Assembly (NCBI GenBank): GCA_937900695.1
Contig: CALCFD010000038.1
Coordinates: forward strand, 1-62,601
Direction of reading: 5' to 3'
Origin: an uncultured Eubacterium sp.
GTDB taxonomy: Bacteria; Bacillota; Clostridia; Peptostreptococcales; Anaerovoracaceae
DNA length: 62,601 bases
Program-made: the position numbers and the translations under genes
Part shown: positions 1 to 12,800 of the stretch, piece after piece
Layout: every line of letters begins with the position of its first letter
Position numbering within the stretch: the stretch's first letter is position 1
Notes under the pieces: generated by a model
The model's database searches: none
What the model saw: the letters and a program-made list of their open reading frames with translations, nothing else
Told to the model about the DNA's origin: nothing

Positions 1-50
1 AAGGTGCTTTTTTCTTTAATTTCTTTATATTGATATTTCCTATATAATAA

Positions 51-101
51 AAAAACTGTGGGGTTTATGCTATTGCTAAAGCATAAACCCCACAGTTTTT
101 T
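51..101. terminator. Strong bidirectional intrinsic terminator
   Basis: A 17-bp perfect stem (54-70 with 81-97) closes a 10-base loop. It is flanked by an A-run on the left and a T-run on the right, so it can stop transcription from either side. It ends the transcript of the broken lipoprotein gene at 108-748. Confidence 0.9.
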
Positions 102-107
102 ACAATC

Positions 108-748
108 TTATTCAATCTTACTGCATAAGAAGTATATAACACTTCCCTCTTTAAAATCTACAACTATTGAATACTCTATATTTCCTTTTTTAGCTGTCCA
201 GGTTTCTACTACACCAGGGTCATATAGTGAAGAATACTGATTGTTCTTATCATTTTTAAATTTTAGACTATCTGCATTTTCTATAAATTTATTAGCAAAT
301 TTGTCTACTAATTTTTCTGCCTCTTCTTTTGAGATAGCCTTTGGTTTTTCCTTTAACTTGTAAGTATAATTTTTATAATGGTAATAATTCAACTTACCAT
401 TTTTTGTACTATATTGAATATTATGAACTCCACCAGTCCAATCATCGGATTTGTCTGCAGGTTCAAAATCTGCTACAGCTTCCTTTGTAGGAGTTACAAT
501 ATAAATTATCTCATCTGAATCTTCCTCATTTTTTTCCTTTTTAACTTCTGTCATCTGATTTGTAATCTCCTTTTGCAAAAATTCATTTTCACCCAACATC
601 TTCGCAAAATTTTCAAACTGATCTTCTTGTTTAGTAGCCGCATTATTTTCCCCATTTATTTTTTATTATCGTCCTTATCTTGACCACAACTAACTAGACC
701 TGCACAAACTACCAAAACCGCCAATACTAAAACTAAATTCTTTTTCAT
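108..748 (-). pseudogene. Lipoprotein gene split by a single-base frameshift
   Basis: The reading frame opens at 748 with a clear lipoprotein signal peptide: MKK, a hydrophobic core, then the lipobox LVSC followed by GQDKDDNKK. It hits a TAA at 656-658. A second frame continues to 108 and encodes a charged, soluble 160-residue domain rich in K, E, D and N with no recognised fold. The two frames join perfectly if one base is added to the T6 run at 659-664 (A6 on the coding strand). The mature protein would be an anchored extracellular lipoprotein of about 210 residues. AGGAAGTG lies upstream of the ATG as a ribosome binding site. This may be a true mutation, a phase-variable tract or a sequencing error. 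The function is unknown. Confidence 0.75.
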
Positions 749-789
749 ATTCCCACTTCCTTTCACCTTCACCCCTATATGGTATTTTT

Positions 790-818
790 AATTTATCATT
801 TATATTTGATCAAGTCAA
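790..818 (-). promoter_or_regulatory. Sigma-A type promoter of the lipoprotein gene
   Basis: On the minus strand a TTGACT -35 (813-818) is followed, after a 17-base spacer, by a TAAATT -10 (790-795). The start codon of the lipoprotein gene is about 40 bases downstream. Confidence 0.65.
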
Positions 819-855
819 TTGAATTGTCAGATTGTTCTGCTTACTATTTTGTAAT

Positions 856-886
856 AAAAAAAGGAGCACTTAAGTGCTCCTTTTTT
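856..886 (-). terminator. Terminator downstream of the first tuf copy
   Basis: The perfect palindrome GGAGCACTTAAGTGCTCC is flanked by A7 and T6 and sits about 30 bases past the tuf stop. The other tuf copy has the same hairpin with a paired base change (GGAGTAC/GTACTCC). Confidence 0.9.
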
Positions 887-917
887 CAAATCCCTTACGG
901 GCATTTTATTGATTTTA

Positions 918-2111
918 TTATTCGATGATTTCTGTTACTACGCCTGAACCTACTGTTCTTCCACCTTCTCTGATAGCGAATCTTAGTCCTTCTTCGATAG
1001 CGATTTCAGTGATTAGGTCGATTTCCATTGTGATGTTATCTCCAGGCATACACATTTCTGTTCCTTCTGGAAGCTGTAGATCACCTGTTACGTCAGTTGT
1101 TCTGAAGTAGAACTGAGGTCTATATCCGTTGAAGAATGGTGTGTGTCTTCCGCCTTCTTCCTTCTTTAGTACGTATACTTCGCCCTTGAACTTTGTATGT
1201 GGGTGGATTGTTCCTACTGCTGCTAGAACCTGTCCTCTCTTGATTTCATCTCTCTGTACACCTCTTAGTAGTGCTCCGATGTTGTCACCTGTCTGTGCTT
1301 CATCTAATAGCTTTCTGAACATTTCGATTCCTGTTACAGTAATCTTTCTCTTTTCTTCTGTTAGACCGATTAGTTCAACTTCTTCTCCTACGTGTAGAAC
1401 ACCTCTTTCTACTCTACCTGTAGCTACTGTACCTCTACCTGTGATTGAGAATACGTCTTCTACTGGCATTAGGAATGGTTTGTCGTTGTCTCTTTCTGGT
1501 TCTGGAATGTATGCATCGATTTCTTCGAATAGTTCTACAATCTTATCTCCCCATTCGCTTGCTGGATCTTCTAGAGCCTTTAGTGCTGATCCCTTGATGA
1601 TTGGTGTGTCATCTCCTGGGAAGTCATATTCGTTTAGAAGTTCTCTTACTTCCATTTCTACTAGTTCTAGTAGTTCTTCATCATCTACCATATCGCATTT
1701 GTTTAAGAATACTACGATGTATGGTACGCCTACCTGTCTTGATAGTAGGATATGTTCTCTTGTCTGTGGCATTGGACCATCTGTAGCTGCTACTACTAGG
1801 ATAGCTCCGTCCATCTGTGCAGCACCTGTGATCATGTTCTTTACATAGTCAGCATGGCCTGGGCAGTCTACGTGTGCGTAGTGTCTGTTTGGTGTTTCAT
1901 ATTCTACGTGTGCTGTAGCGATTGTGATACCTCTTTCTTTTTCTTCTGGTGCTTTATCGATCTGGTCGAATGCAACCTTTTCTCCTAGCTGGTATCTTTC
2001 CTGTAGTGTTGTAGTAATAGCTGCTGTTAAAGTAGTCTTACCATGGTCTACGTGACCGATTGTACCGATATTAATATGCGGTTTTGTTCTTTCAAATTTC
2101 TGCTTTGCCAT
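918..2111 (-). CDS. tuf: Elongation factor Tu (copy 1)
   Basis: EF-Tu delivers aminoacyl-tRNA to the ribosome as a GTP complex in the cytoplasm. The 397 residues have the usual length. The P-loop GHVDHGKT is near residue 20, DCPGHAD near residue 81 and NKCD near residue 136, followed by the two beta-barrel domains. The start is the MAKQKFERTKPH methionine behind a GGAGGAAAT-type binding site. It is the last gene of the rpsL-rpsG-fusA-tuf group, 45 bases after fusA. A second copy at 18389-19582 encodes exactly the same protein and is almost identical in DNA. Confidence 0.98.
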   Translation of the reverse strand: MAKQKFERTKPHINIGTIGHVDHGKTTLTAAITTTLQERYQLGEKVAFDQIDKAPEEKERGITIATAHVEYETPNRHYAHVDCPGHADYVKNMITGAAQMDGAILVVAATDGPMPQTREHILLSRQVGVPYIVVFLNKCDMVDDEELLELVEMEVRELLNEYDFPGDDTPIIKGSALKALEDPASEWGDKIVELFEEIDAYIPEPERDNDKPFLMPVEDVFSITGRGTVATGRVERGVLHVGEEVELIGLTEEKRKITVTGIEMFRKLLDEAQTGDNIGALLRGVQRDEIKRGQVLAAVGTIHPHTKFKGEVYVLKKEEGGRHTPFFNGYRPQFYFRTTDVTGDLQLPEGTEMCMPGDNITMEIDLITEIAIEEGLRFAIREGGRTVGSGVVTEIIE

Positions 2112-2155
2112 TTTAAATTTCCTCCGATTAAAGTTTTATATTACTTTAAATAAAA

Positions 2156-4219
2156 TTATTTATTGATTTTTTCTACTAAGCTATCAGGTAACTTTTCATA
2201 ATGCGCAAACTGCATTACATAAGTACCACGACCCTGAGTCTTAGATCTTAAGTCAGTTGCATATCCAAACATTTCTGATAGAGGTACAAATCCTCTTACT
2301 GCAACTGCACCGTTGTTCATGTCAGAACCTTCGATTCTACCTCTTCTACCAGAGATATCACCAATTACATCACCCATGTATTCTTCTGGAACTGTAACTT
2401 CTACTTTGAAGATAGGTTCTAGGATAACTGGGTTAGCCTTCTTAGCTGCTTCTCTAAACGCCATAGATGCTGCAATCTTAAATGCCATTTCAGAAGAGTC
2501 AACTTCATGGTAAGAACCATCATATAGTTCAACACCAACATCAACAACCTGGTATCCAGCCATTGGACCTGTTTCCATAGCTTCCTTAATACCATCTTCG
2601 ATCTTTGGAATGTATTCCTTAGGAATAGCACCACCAACGATAGAGTTCTTGAATTCGAAGCCTTCACCTGGTTCTCTTGGGTATAGTTTAATCTTAACAT
2701 GACCATACTGACCGTGACCACCAGACTGCTTAGCATACTTGTGATCAACGTCTGCTTCAGTAGTAATTGTTTCTTTGTAAGATACCTGAGGCTTACCAAC
2801 GTTAGCTTCTACCTTGAATTCTCTTAGTAGTCTGTCAACGATGATTTCTAGGTGAAGTTCACCCATACCTGCGATAATAGTCTGTCCAGTATCTTCGTTT
2901 GTATAAGTTTTGAAAGTTGGGTCTTCTTCTGCTAGCTTAGCTAAAGCAATACCCATCTTTTCCTGACCTGCTTTAGTTTTAGGTTCAATAGCGATTTCAA
3001 TTACAGGTTCTGGGAATTCCATTGATTCTAGAATAACTGGATCCTTTTCATCACATAGAGTATCACCTGTAGTTGTGTTCTTTAGACCTACTGCTGCAGC
3101 GATATCACCTGAGTAAACCATATCGATTTCTTCTCTCTTGTTAGCATGCATCTGAAGAATTCTACCAATTCTTTCTTTGTTGCCCTTTGTAGAGTTGTAA
3201 ACATATGATCCAGGTGCTAAAGTACCTGAGTATACTCTGAAGAATGCTAGCTTACCAACAAATGGGTCAGCCATAATCTTAAATGCAAGAGCTGCGAATG
3301 GACCTTTATCATCTGCAGGTCTTTCGATTTCATCTTCAGTTCCAGGTACAATACCCTTAATTGGTGGGATATCTAGTGGTGATGGCATGAAGTCGATAAC
3401 TGCATCTAGCATCATCTGAACACCCTTGTTCTTATATGCTGATCCACAAGTCATAGGAACCATTTCACCAGCAATAGTCTGCTTTCTAATTGTACTAATG
3501 ATTTCTTCTCTAGTTAGTTCTTCACCTTCTAAGAATTTCATCATTAATTCTTCATCAGTTTCAGCAACAGATTCGATTAGTTTTTCTCTCCATTCCTGAG
3601 CCTGATCCATCATATCTTCTGGAATATCTACGATATCATATTCTTTACCAAGGTCATCCTTGTAAATTTCTGCTTTCATTTCGATTAGGTCGATAATACC
3701 TACGAAAGTTTCCTCAGCACCGATAGGTAACTGAATAGGTACTGCATTAGCTTTTAATCTATTCTTTACCTGATCTACTACCCTGTAGAAGTTAGCACCT
3801 AAAATATCCATCTTATTAACGAAAATCATTCTAGGTACTCCGTACTTTTCAGCCTGTCTCCAAACTGTTTCTGACTGAGGTTCTACACCACCTTTTGCAC
3901 AAAGTACTGTAACAGCTCCATCAAGTACACGAAGTGATCTTTCTACTTCAACTGTGAAGTCTACGTGTCCTGGTGTGTCGATAATGTTAATTCTACAGTC
4001 TTTCCACTGTGCTGTAGTTGCAGCAGATGTAATTGTGATACCACGTTCAGCTTCCTGTTCCATCCAGTCCATTGTTGAAGCTCCATCATGAGTTTCACCA
4101 ATCTTATGAGTTCTTCCTGTGTAGAATAGGATTCTTTCAGTTGTTGTTGTTTTTCCGGCATCGATGTGAGCCATGATACCGATGTTTCTAGTTTTATCTA
4201 GCGAAAACGCTCTACCCAT
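2156..4219 (-). CDS. fusA: Elongation factor G
   Basis: EF-G catalyses GTP-driven translocation of tRNA and mRNA on the ribosome. The 687-residue length is typical. The P-loop AHIDAGKTTTTE starts near residue 17, DTPGHVDFT is near residue 81, and NKMD follows. Downstream are domains II-V, including the HGQYGHVKI segment of domain IV and the C-terminal GRRGRIEG region of domain V. The ATG is preceded by AGGAGG. It lies 30 bases after rpsG and 45 bases before tuf, in the classical str operon. Confidence 0.98.
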   Translation of the reverse strand: MGRAFSLDKTRNIGIMAHIDAGKTTTTERILFYTGRTHKIGETHDGASTMDWMEQEAERGITITSAATTAQWKDCRINIIDTPGHVDFTVEVERSLRVLDGAVTVLCAKGGVEPQSETVWRQAEKYGVPRMIFVNKMDILGANFYRVVDQVKNRLKANAVPIQLPIGAEETFVGIIDLIEMKAEIYKDDLGKEYDIVDIPEDMMDQAQEWREKLIESVAETDEELMMKFLEGEELTREEIISTIRKQTIAGEMVPMTCGSAYKNKGVQMMLDAVIDFMPSPLDIPPIKGIVPGTEDEIERPADDKGPFAALAFKIMADPFVGKLAFFRVYSGTLAPGSYVYNSTKGNKERIGRILQMHANKREEIDMVYSGDIAAAVGLKNTTTGDTLCDEKDPVILESMEFPEPVIEIAIEPKTKAGQEKMGIALAKLAEEDPTFKTYTNEDTGQTIIAGMGELHLEIIVDRLLREFKVEANVGKPQVSYKETITTEADVDHKYAKQSGGHGQYGHVKIKLYPREPGEGFEFKNSIVGGAIPKEYIPKIEDGIKEAMETGPMAGYQVVDVGVELYDGSYHEVDSSEMAFKIAASMAFREAAKKANPVILEPIFKVEVTVPEEYMGDVIGDISGRRGRIEGSDMNNGAVAVRGFVPLSEMFGYATDLRSKTQGRGTYVMQFAHYEKLPDSLVEKINK

Positions 4220-4248
4220 GGTATATCCTCCTTTCTGCTGTCCTTATA

Positions 4249-4719
4249 TTACCATCTATAATGAGCAAATGCCTTATTAGCTTCTGCCATCTTATGAGTA
4301 TCTTCTTTCTTCTTTACTGATGCTCCAGTATTGTTTGCAGCATCCATTAGTTCCTTAGCTAGCTTTTCGCTCATAGTCTTTTCGCCTCTAGCTCTTGTGT
4401 ACTTTGTAAGCCATCTTAGACCTAAAGTCTGTCTTCTATCAGCTCTAACTTCAACTGGAACCTGGTAGTTTGCACCACCTACACGTCTAGCCTTAACTTC
4501 TAAGACTGGCATGATATTGTTCATTGCTTTTTCAAATACTTCTAAAGCGTCTTCTCCTGTTGCTTCGTGTACTCTGTCAAATGCATCATATACGATAGCC
4601 TGAGCAGTTCCTTTTTTTCCATCCAGCATGATGCTGTTGATTAGCTTAGCTACAACAACACTACCGTACACTGGATCTGGAAGAACTTCACGCTTTGGTA
4701 CGTTTCCTTTTCTTGGCAC
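4249..4719 (-). CDS. rpsG: 30S ribosomal protein S7
   Basis: S7 nucleates assembly of the 16S rRNA 3' major domain and forms the small-subunit head near the E site. The 156 residues begin MPRKGNVPKREVLPDPVYGS, and GGANYQVPVEVR and LRWLTKYTRARGE are visible. The ORF follows rpsL after 123 bases. That spacer is rich in GC patches by the standard of the surrounding DNA and could hold an S7 autoregulatory structure of the kind known from E. coli, but I could not confirm a match. Confidence 0.97.
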   Translation of the reverse strand: MPRKGNVPKREVLPDPVYGSVVVAKLINSIMLDGKKGTAQAIVYDAFDRVHEATGEDALEVFEKAMNNIMPVLEVKARRVGGANYQVPVEVRADRRQTLGLRWLTKYTRARGEKTMSEKLAKELMDAANNTGASVKKKEDTHKMAEANKAFAHYRW

Positions 4720-4842
4720 GTCTCTTCCCTCCTTGCTTAACTTGCTTTCGGTACTCGCTTCAGAGCCGTTAATATATCTCTCTGAAGTGTGGCGCTCGAT
4801 AATCTATATCATCAAGGGCACTACAAATTTACCGATACTAAC

Positions 4843-5256
4843 TTATTTCTTAGGTCTCTTTGCCCCGTACTTAGAACGTGACTGACCTCTGTCTGCTACA
4901 CCTGCAGTATCAAGTGTTCCTCTGATGATATGGTATCTTACACCAGGAAGGTCCTTAACTCTTCCACCTCTGATAAGTACAACACTGTGTTCCTGTAGGT
5001 TGTGTCCAATACCAGGAATATATGCTGTTACTTCGATACCATTTGTAAGACGAACTCTTGCTACCTTTCTAAGAGCTGAGTTAGGCTTCTTAGGTGTAAC
5101 TGTCTTAACTGATGTACATACGCCTCTCTTCTGAGGTGAATTTACGTCTGTTGCAACTCTCTTTAGTGAGTTCATACCCTTTCCTAGAGCAGGTGCTGTA
5201 GACTTCTTCACACTTGAAGTTCTTCCCTGACGTACTAACTGGTTAATTGTAGGCAT
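4843..5256 (-). CDS. rpsL: 30S ribosomal protein S12
   Basis: S12 sits at the decoding centre and controls translational fidelity. The 137 residues start MPTINQLVRQGR. The streptomycin-contact segments TPKKPNSALRK and GGRVKDLPGVRYH carry the wild-type lysines, so ordinary streptomycin sensitivity at this locus is expected. It is the first gene of the str operon, with AAGGAGAAAGGAGAC upstream of the ATG and a near-consensus promoter at 5331-5360. Confidence 0.97.
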   Translation of the reverse strand: MPTINQLVRQGRTSSVKKSTAPALGKGMNSLKRVATDVNSPQKRGVCTSVKTVTPKKPNSALRKVARVRLTNGIEVTAYIPGIGHNLQEHSVVLIRGGRVKDLPGVRYHIIRGTLDTAGVADRGQSRSKYGAKRPKK

Positions 5257-5330
5257 TCTTGTCTCCTTTCTCCTTATTTTAAGGCATTTAAATAATAATT
5301 TAAGCTACTAGTTAGCTTAAACCGCTATCT

Positions 5331-5360
5331 ATATTATCATAGATCTCTATAAAAAGTCAA
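5331..5360 (-). promoter_or_regulatory. Promoter of the rpsL-rpsG-fusA-tuf operon
   Basis: A TTGACT -35 (5355-5360) and a TAATAT -10 (5331-5336) are separated by 18 bases on the minus strand. The transcript would have a leader of about 70 bases before rpsL. Because it follows the nucleotidyltransferase gene, the str operon need not depend on read-through from rpoC. Confidence 0.75.
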
Positions 5361-5390
5361 ATTTATTTTGGAATTTATAAAAAAAAATTT

Positions 5391-6041
5391 TTATTTATAT
5401 TTTATTATTACTTCTTTAGACCATTTTATAATTGTTTCTATCAACATTTTGAAACTTTGTTTTATATTATTTTCATTGATAAAACATATTTCCTTATCTA
5501 TACCTTCTACGACTTTAAATAAATCTTTATGCCTTTTTATATATTCTCCCTTTTCTAAATACACCTTGGCTTGCAAAGCAAATATTGCATTTTTATATGT
5601 ATCTTTAAGTAAGTTTGAATCTTTTCTATGAATACCATTGTGAACTGCCATATGATATATATCACACGCTGCTTTATGTAAAGCTCTCCTTACATCTCTT
5701 TTGGTGATTTTATTTTCCATCCATGATATGTCACCCTTTATAGTCACTGTATCATAATAAAATTGAAACAAATCTGCTGTATCCCAGCATAGCAATTCTG
5801 GCATTCCTGATATAAATCCACAAATCTTATCTCTATGAGGTAAACTATTAAGTAGCTTATCATATATAACTAAGTCGTCATAACTCAGCTCATCTAATAT
5901 AAGCACCAAATCCAAATCACTTTTTTCATTTGCTTCCTTTCGCCCATAACTTCCTTGTATTCCTATAAAAACAACCCTATTTTTAAAACTTGCTTCTACT
6001 TTTATTTCAAATTTTTTTAAATATTCATCTAGATTTGTCAA
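5391..6041 (-). CDS. Nucleotidyltransferase-fold protein
   Basis: The N-terminus holds the signature of the Pol-beta/KNTase nucleotidyltransferase fold: GSYGRKEANEKSDLDLVLI near residues 29-48, in which G-S and the D-x-D pair would bind metal and NTP. A helical C-terminal half follows (about residues 110-216), of the kind seen in aminoglycoside adenylyltransferases and MNT-type proteins. The start codon is TTG, supported by AAAGGAGGA six bases upstream. The gene sits between rpoC and rpsL, where many Firmicutes carry an L7Ae-like gene instead. The substrate is unknown; antibiotic modification, protein AMPylation or a toxin-antitoxin role are all possible. Confidence 0.75.
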   Translation of the reverse strand: MTNLDEYLKKFEIKVEASFKNRVVFIGIQGSYGRKEANEKSDLDLVLILDELSYDDLVIYDKLLNSLPHRDKICGFISGMPELLCWDTADLFQFYYDTVTIKGDISWMENKITKRDVRRALHKAACDIYHMAVHNGIHRKDSNLLKDTYKNAIFALQAKVYLEKGEYIKRHKDLFKVVEGIDKEICFINENNIKQSFKMLIETIIKWSKEVIIKYK

Positions 6042-6067
6042 GTTTCTCCTCCTTTAGACATATAAAA

Positions 6068-6093
6068 GACCCAACCTCTATAGAGATTGGGTC
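6068..6093 (-). terminator. Terminator after rpoC
   Basis: A hairpin with GACCCAA/TTGGGTC outer arms and a self-complementary CTCTATAGAG centre sits about 20 bases past the rpoC stop. It is followed by TTTTATAT on the minus strand. The T-tract is short, so it may be leaky into the next gene. Confidence 0.7.
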
Positions 6094-6111
6094 ATAAAAT
6101 ACTTTATTTAA

Positions 6112-9783
<3,672 letters not shown>

Positions 9784-9802
9784 GATCACTTATCCTCCTT
9801 AA

Positions 9803-12800
9803 TTATTCTTCAATTCCATCTGCATCAACGTAATTGATAGTATCTTCTTCTCCTACTACCTCTTCGATTTCCATTAAGTCTTCAGCGCCAGTTTTAACAT
9901 CAGCGTATGATGAATCCTTAATTTCAATTTCTTCAGAATCTGCAGTAAGCACCTTGATATCAAGACCTAGAGCCTGCATTTCCTTAATAAGAACCTTAAA
10001 TGATTCAGGAATACCTGGCTCAGGAATATTTTCGCCCTTAACGATTGCTTCGTAAGTTTCAACACGACCTACGATATCGTCAGACTTAACTGTTAAGATT
10101 TCCTGTAATGTGTATGCCGCACCGTATGCTTCTAGTGCCCATACTTCCATTTCCCCAAATCTCTGTCCACCGAACTGAGCTTTACCACCTAGTGGCTGCT
10201 GAGTTACTAGTGAGTAAGGTCCAATAGATCTAGCATGAATCTTATCATCTACAAGATGGTGAAGTTTTAACATATACATGTAACCTACTGTTACAGGGTT
10301 ATCAAAATATTCACCTGTACGTCCATCTCTTAGATGAAGCTTACCGCTTTCACTGTATCCGCATTCTTTTAGAAGCTCAGTAATATCGCTTTCCTTAGCT
10401 CCATCAAATACTGGAGTTGCAATGTACCAGCCTTTGCTCTTAGCAGCTAAACCTAAGTGGACTTCAAGTACCTGTCCAACGTTCATACGAGAAGGTACCC
10501 CAAGTGGGTTAAGCATTACCTGTAGCGGCTGTCCATTTTCCATAAATGGCATATCTTCTTCAGGAAGAATTCTTGAAATTACACCCTTATTACCGTGTCT
10601 TCCGGCCATCTTGTCACCAACAGAAATCTTTCTCTTAGTTGCAACATAGCATCTAACAACCTTGTTAACTCCTGGTGGTAATTCATCGTTTTCTTCTCTA
10701 CTAAATTCTTTAACATCAACAACAATACCTGCTTCACCATGAGGCATCTTTACTGATGTATCTCTAACTTCCTTAGCTTTTTCACCAAAGATAGCTCTTA
10801 ATAGCTTTTCTTCAGCAGTAAGTTCAGTTTCTCCCTTAGGAGTTGTCTTACCAACTAATATATCGCTTGAAGAAACTTCAGCACCAACTCTAATAATACC
10901 ATTTTCATCTAGATTTCTTAGAGCATCTTCGCCTACGCCTGGAATATCTCTAGTGATATCTTCAGGTCCTAGCTTAGTATCTCTTGCTTCAGCTTCGTAT
11001 TCTTCAATATGAAGTGATGTTAACACATCATCCATAATTAGTCTTTCGTTTAGAATAATAGCATCCTCGTAGTTGTATCCTTCCCAAGTCATGAATCCGA
11101 TTAGAAGGTTCTTACCTAGTGCAACTTCACCGTTTTCAGTTGAAGGACCATCAGCAATTACTTCTTCAGCTACAACATGTTCACCCTTGAAAACGATAGG
11201 TCTCTGATGGATACATGTTCCCTGGTTAGAACGCTTAAACTTAAGTAGTTTATAACTATCAGTTTCGCCATTATCATCTCTTCTAATAACAATCTTGTCA
11301 GCATCTACATATTCTACGACACCGTCATGCTCAGCTAAGACTACAACACCTGAGTCTTTTGCTGCTCTATGTTCCATTCCTGTACCAACTATAGGAGCTT
11401 CTGCAACAAGTAGTGGTACTGCCTGTCTCTGCATGTTAGCACCCATTAGCGCACGGTTGGCGTCGTCATTTTCTAAGAATGGTATCATAGCTGTCGCTAC
11501 AGATACTACCTGCTTAGGTGATACGTCCATGTAATCTATATTTTCTCTATTTACAAGGTCGATTTCTCCTGCAAGTCCTCTTGAAGCAACCTTTTTATTT
11601 ATAAATCCACCTTCTGAATCTAGAGGTTCGTTGGCCTGCGCTACGATCATTCTTTCTTCATCATCTGCAGATAGATATCTAATTTCATCTGTTACAACAC
11701 CATCTTTTACAACTCTGTATGGTGTTTCAATAAATCCGTATTCATTGATAATACCATAAGTAGTCAATGAACCAATCAGACCGATATTTGGACCTTCAGG
11801 AGTTTCAATAGGGCACATACGACCATAATGTGAATAATGTACGTCTCTTACTTCAAATCCTGCTCTTTCTCTTGATAGACCACCTGGTCCAAGAGCTGAT
11901 AATCTTCTCTTATGAGTTAACTCAGCAAGAGGGTTGTTCTGGTCCATGAACTGTGATAACTGTGAGCTACCAAAGAATTCTTTAATAGCAGCTGTTACAG
12001 GTCTAATGTTAATTAGAGCCTGAGGAGTTGTTACTTCGATGTCCTGAATAGTCATTCTTTCTTTTACAACTCTTTCCATTCTAGCTAGACCAATTCTAAA
12101 CTGGTTCTGTAATAACTCACCAACAGTTCTTAGTCTTCTATTACCTAAATGGTCAATATCGTCAGTTGTACCAATACCATATGGTAAGTTTAATAGGTAA
12201 CTTACTGACGCAATAATATCGTCAATAATAATATGCTTAGGTGATAAATCATTTTTTCTAGCAATTAAAGCTGCCTTAATATCCTCTTCTTCCTGATTTT
12301 CTTCAAGAATGTGCATTAGAACAGGATAATAAACTTTATCTGCAATCTTTAAATCACTTACATCAAATGATACATACTGAGCTAAGTCAACGAAATGGTT
12401 ACCAATGATTTTAGTTGTTTTTTCATACTCTTCATCACAGTATCCTAATACTGACTTAACACCAGCATTTTCGATAACCTTTGCCATTTCTAGAGAGATT
12501 TTTTCTCCCTTTTCAGCAATAATTTCACCTGTATTAGGATCTACAATATCCTCAGCAATAACTACATCTTCTAATCTATTTGAAATGCCTAGTTTTTTAT
12601 TGTACTTATATCTACCAACCTTAGAAATATCATATCTCTTAGGGTCGAAGAAAAGTGAGTTGATAAGTGACTGAGCACTTTCCTCTGTTGGAGGTTCGCC
12701 TGGTCTTAGCTTTTTATAAATTTCTTTTAAACCATCAGCGTAAGTTTCAGTTGTATCTCTTTCTAATGTTTTAAGAAGTCTTTCATCAGGACCAAATACC

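Noticed and set aside
1129..1848. 239-codon open frame antisense to tuf (also at 18600-19319)
   Set aside because: It is a shadow produced by the codon bias of EF-Tu. The translation is serine/leucine-rich low complexity, without a ribosome binding site, and it is repeated only because tuf is repeated.
2419..2799. 126-codon frame within fusA on the same strand
   Set aside because: It is a different frame inside the well-supported EF-G gene, with a translation lacking any domain pattern.
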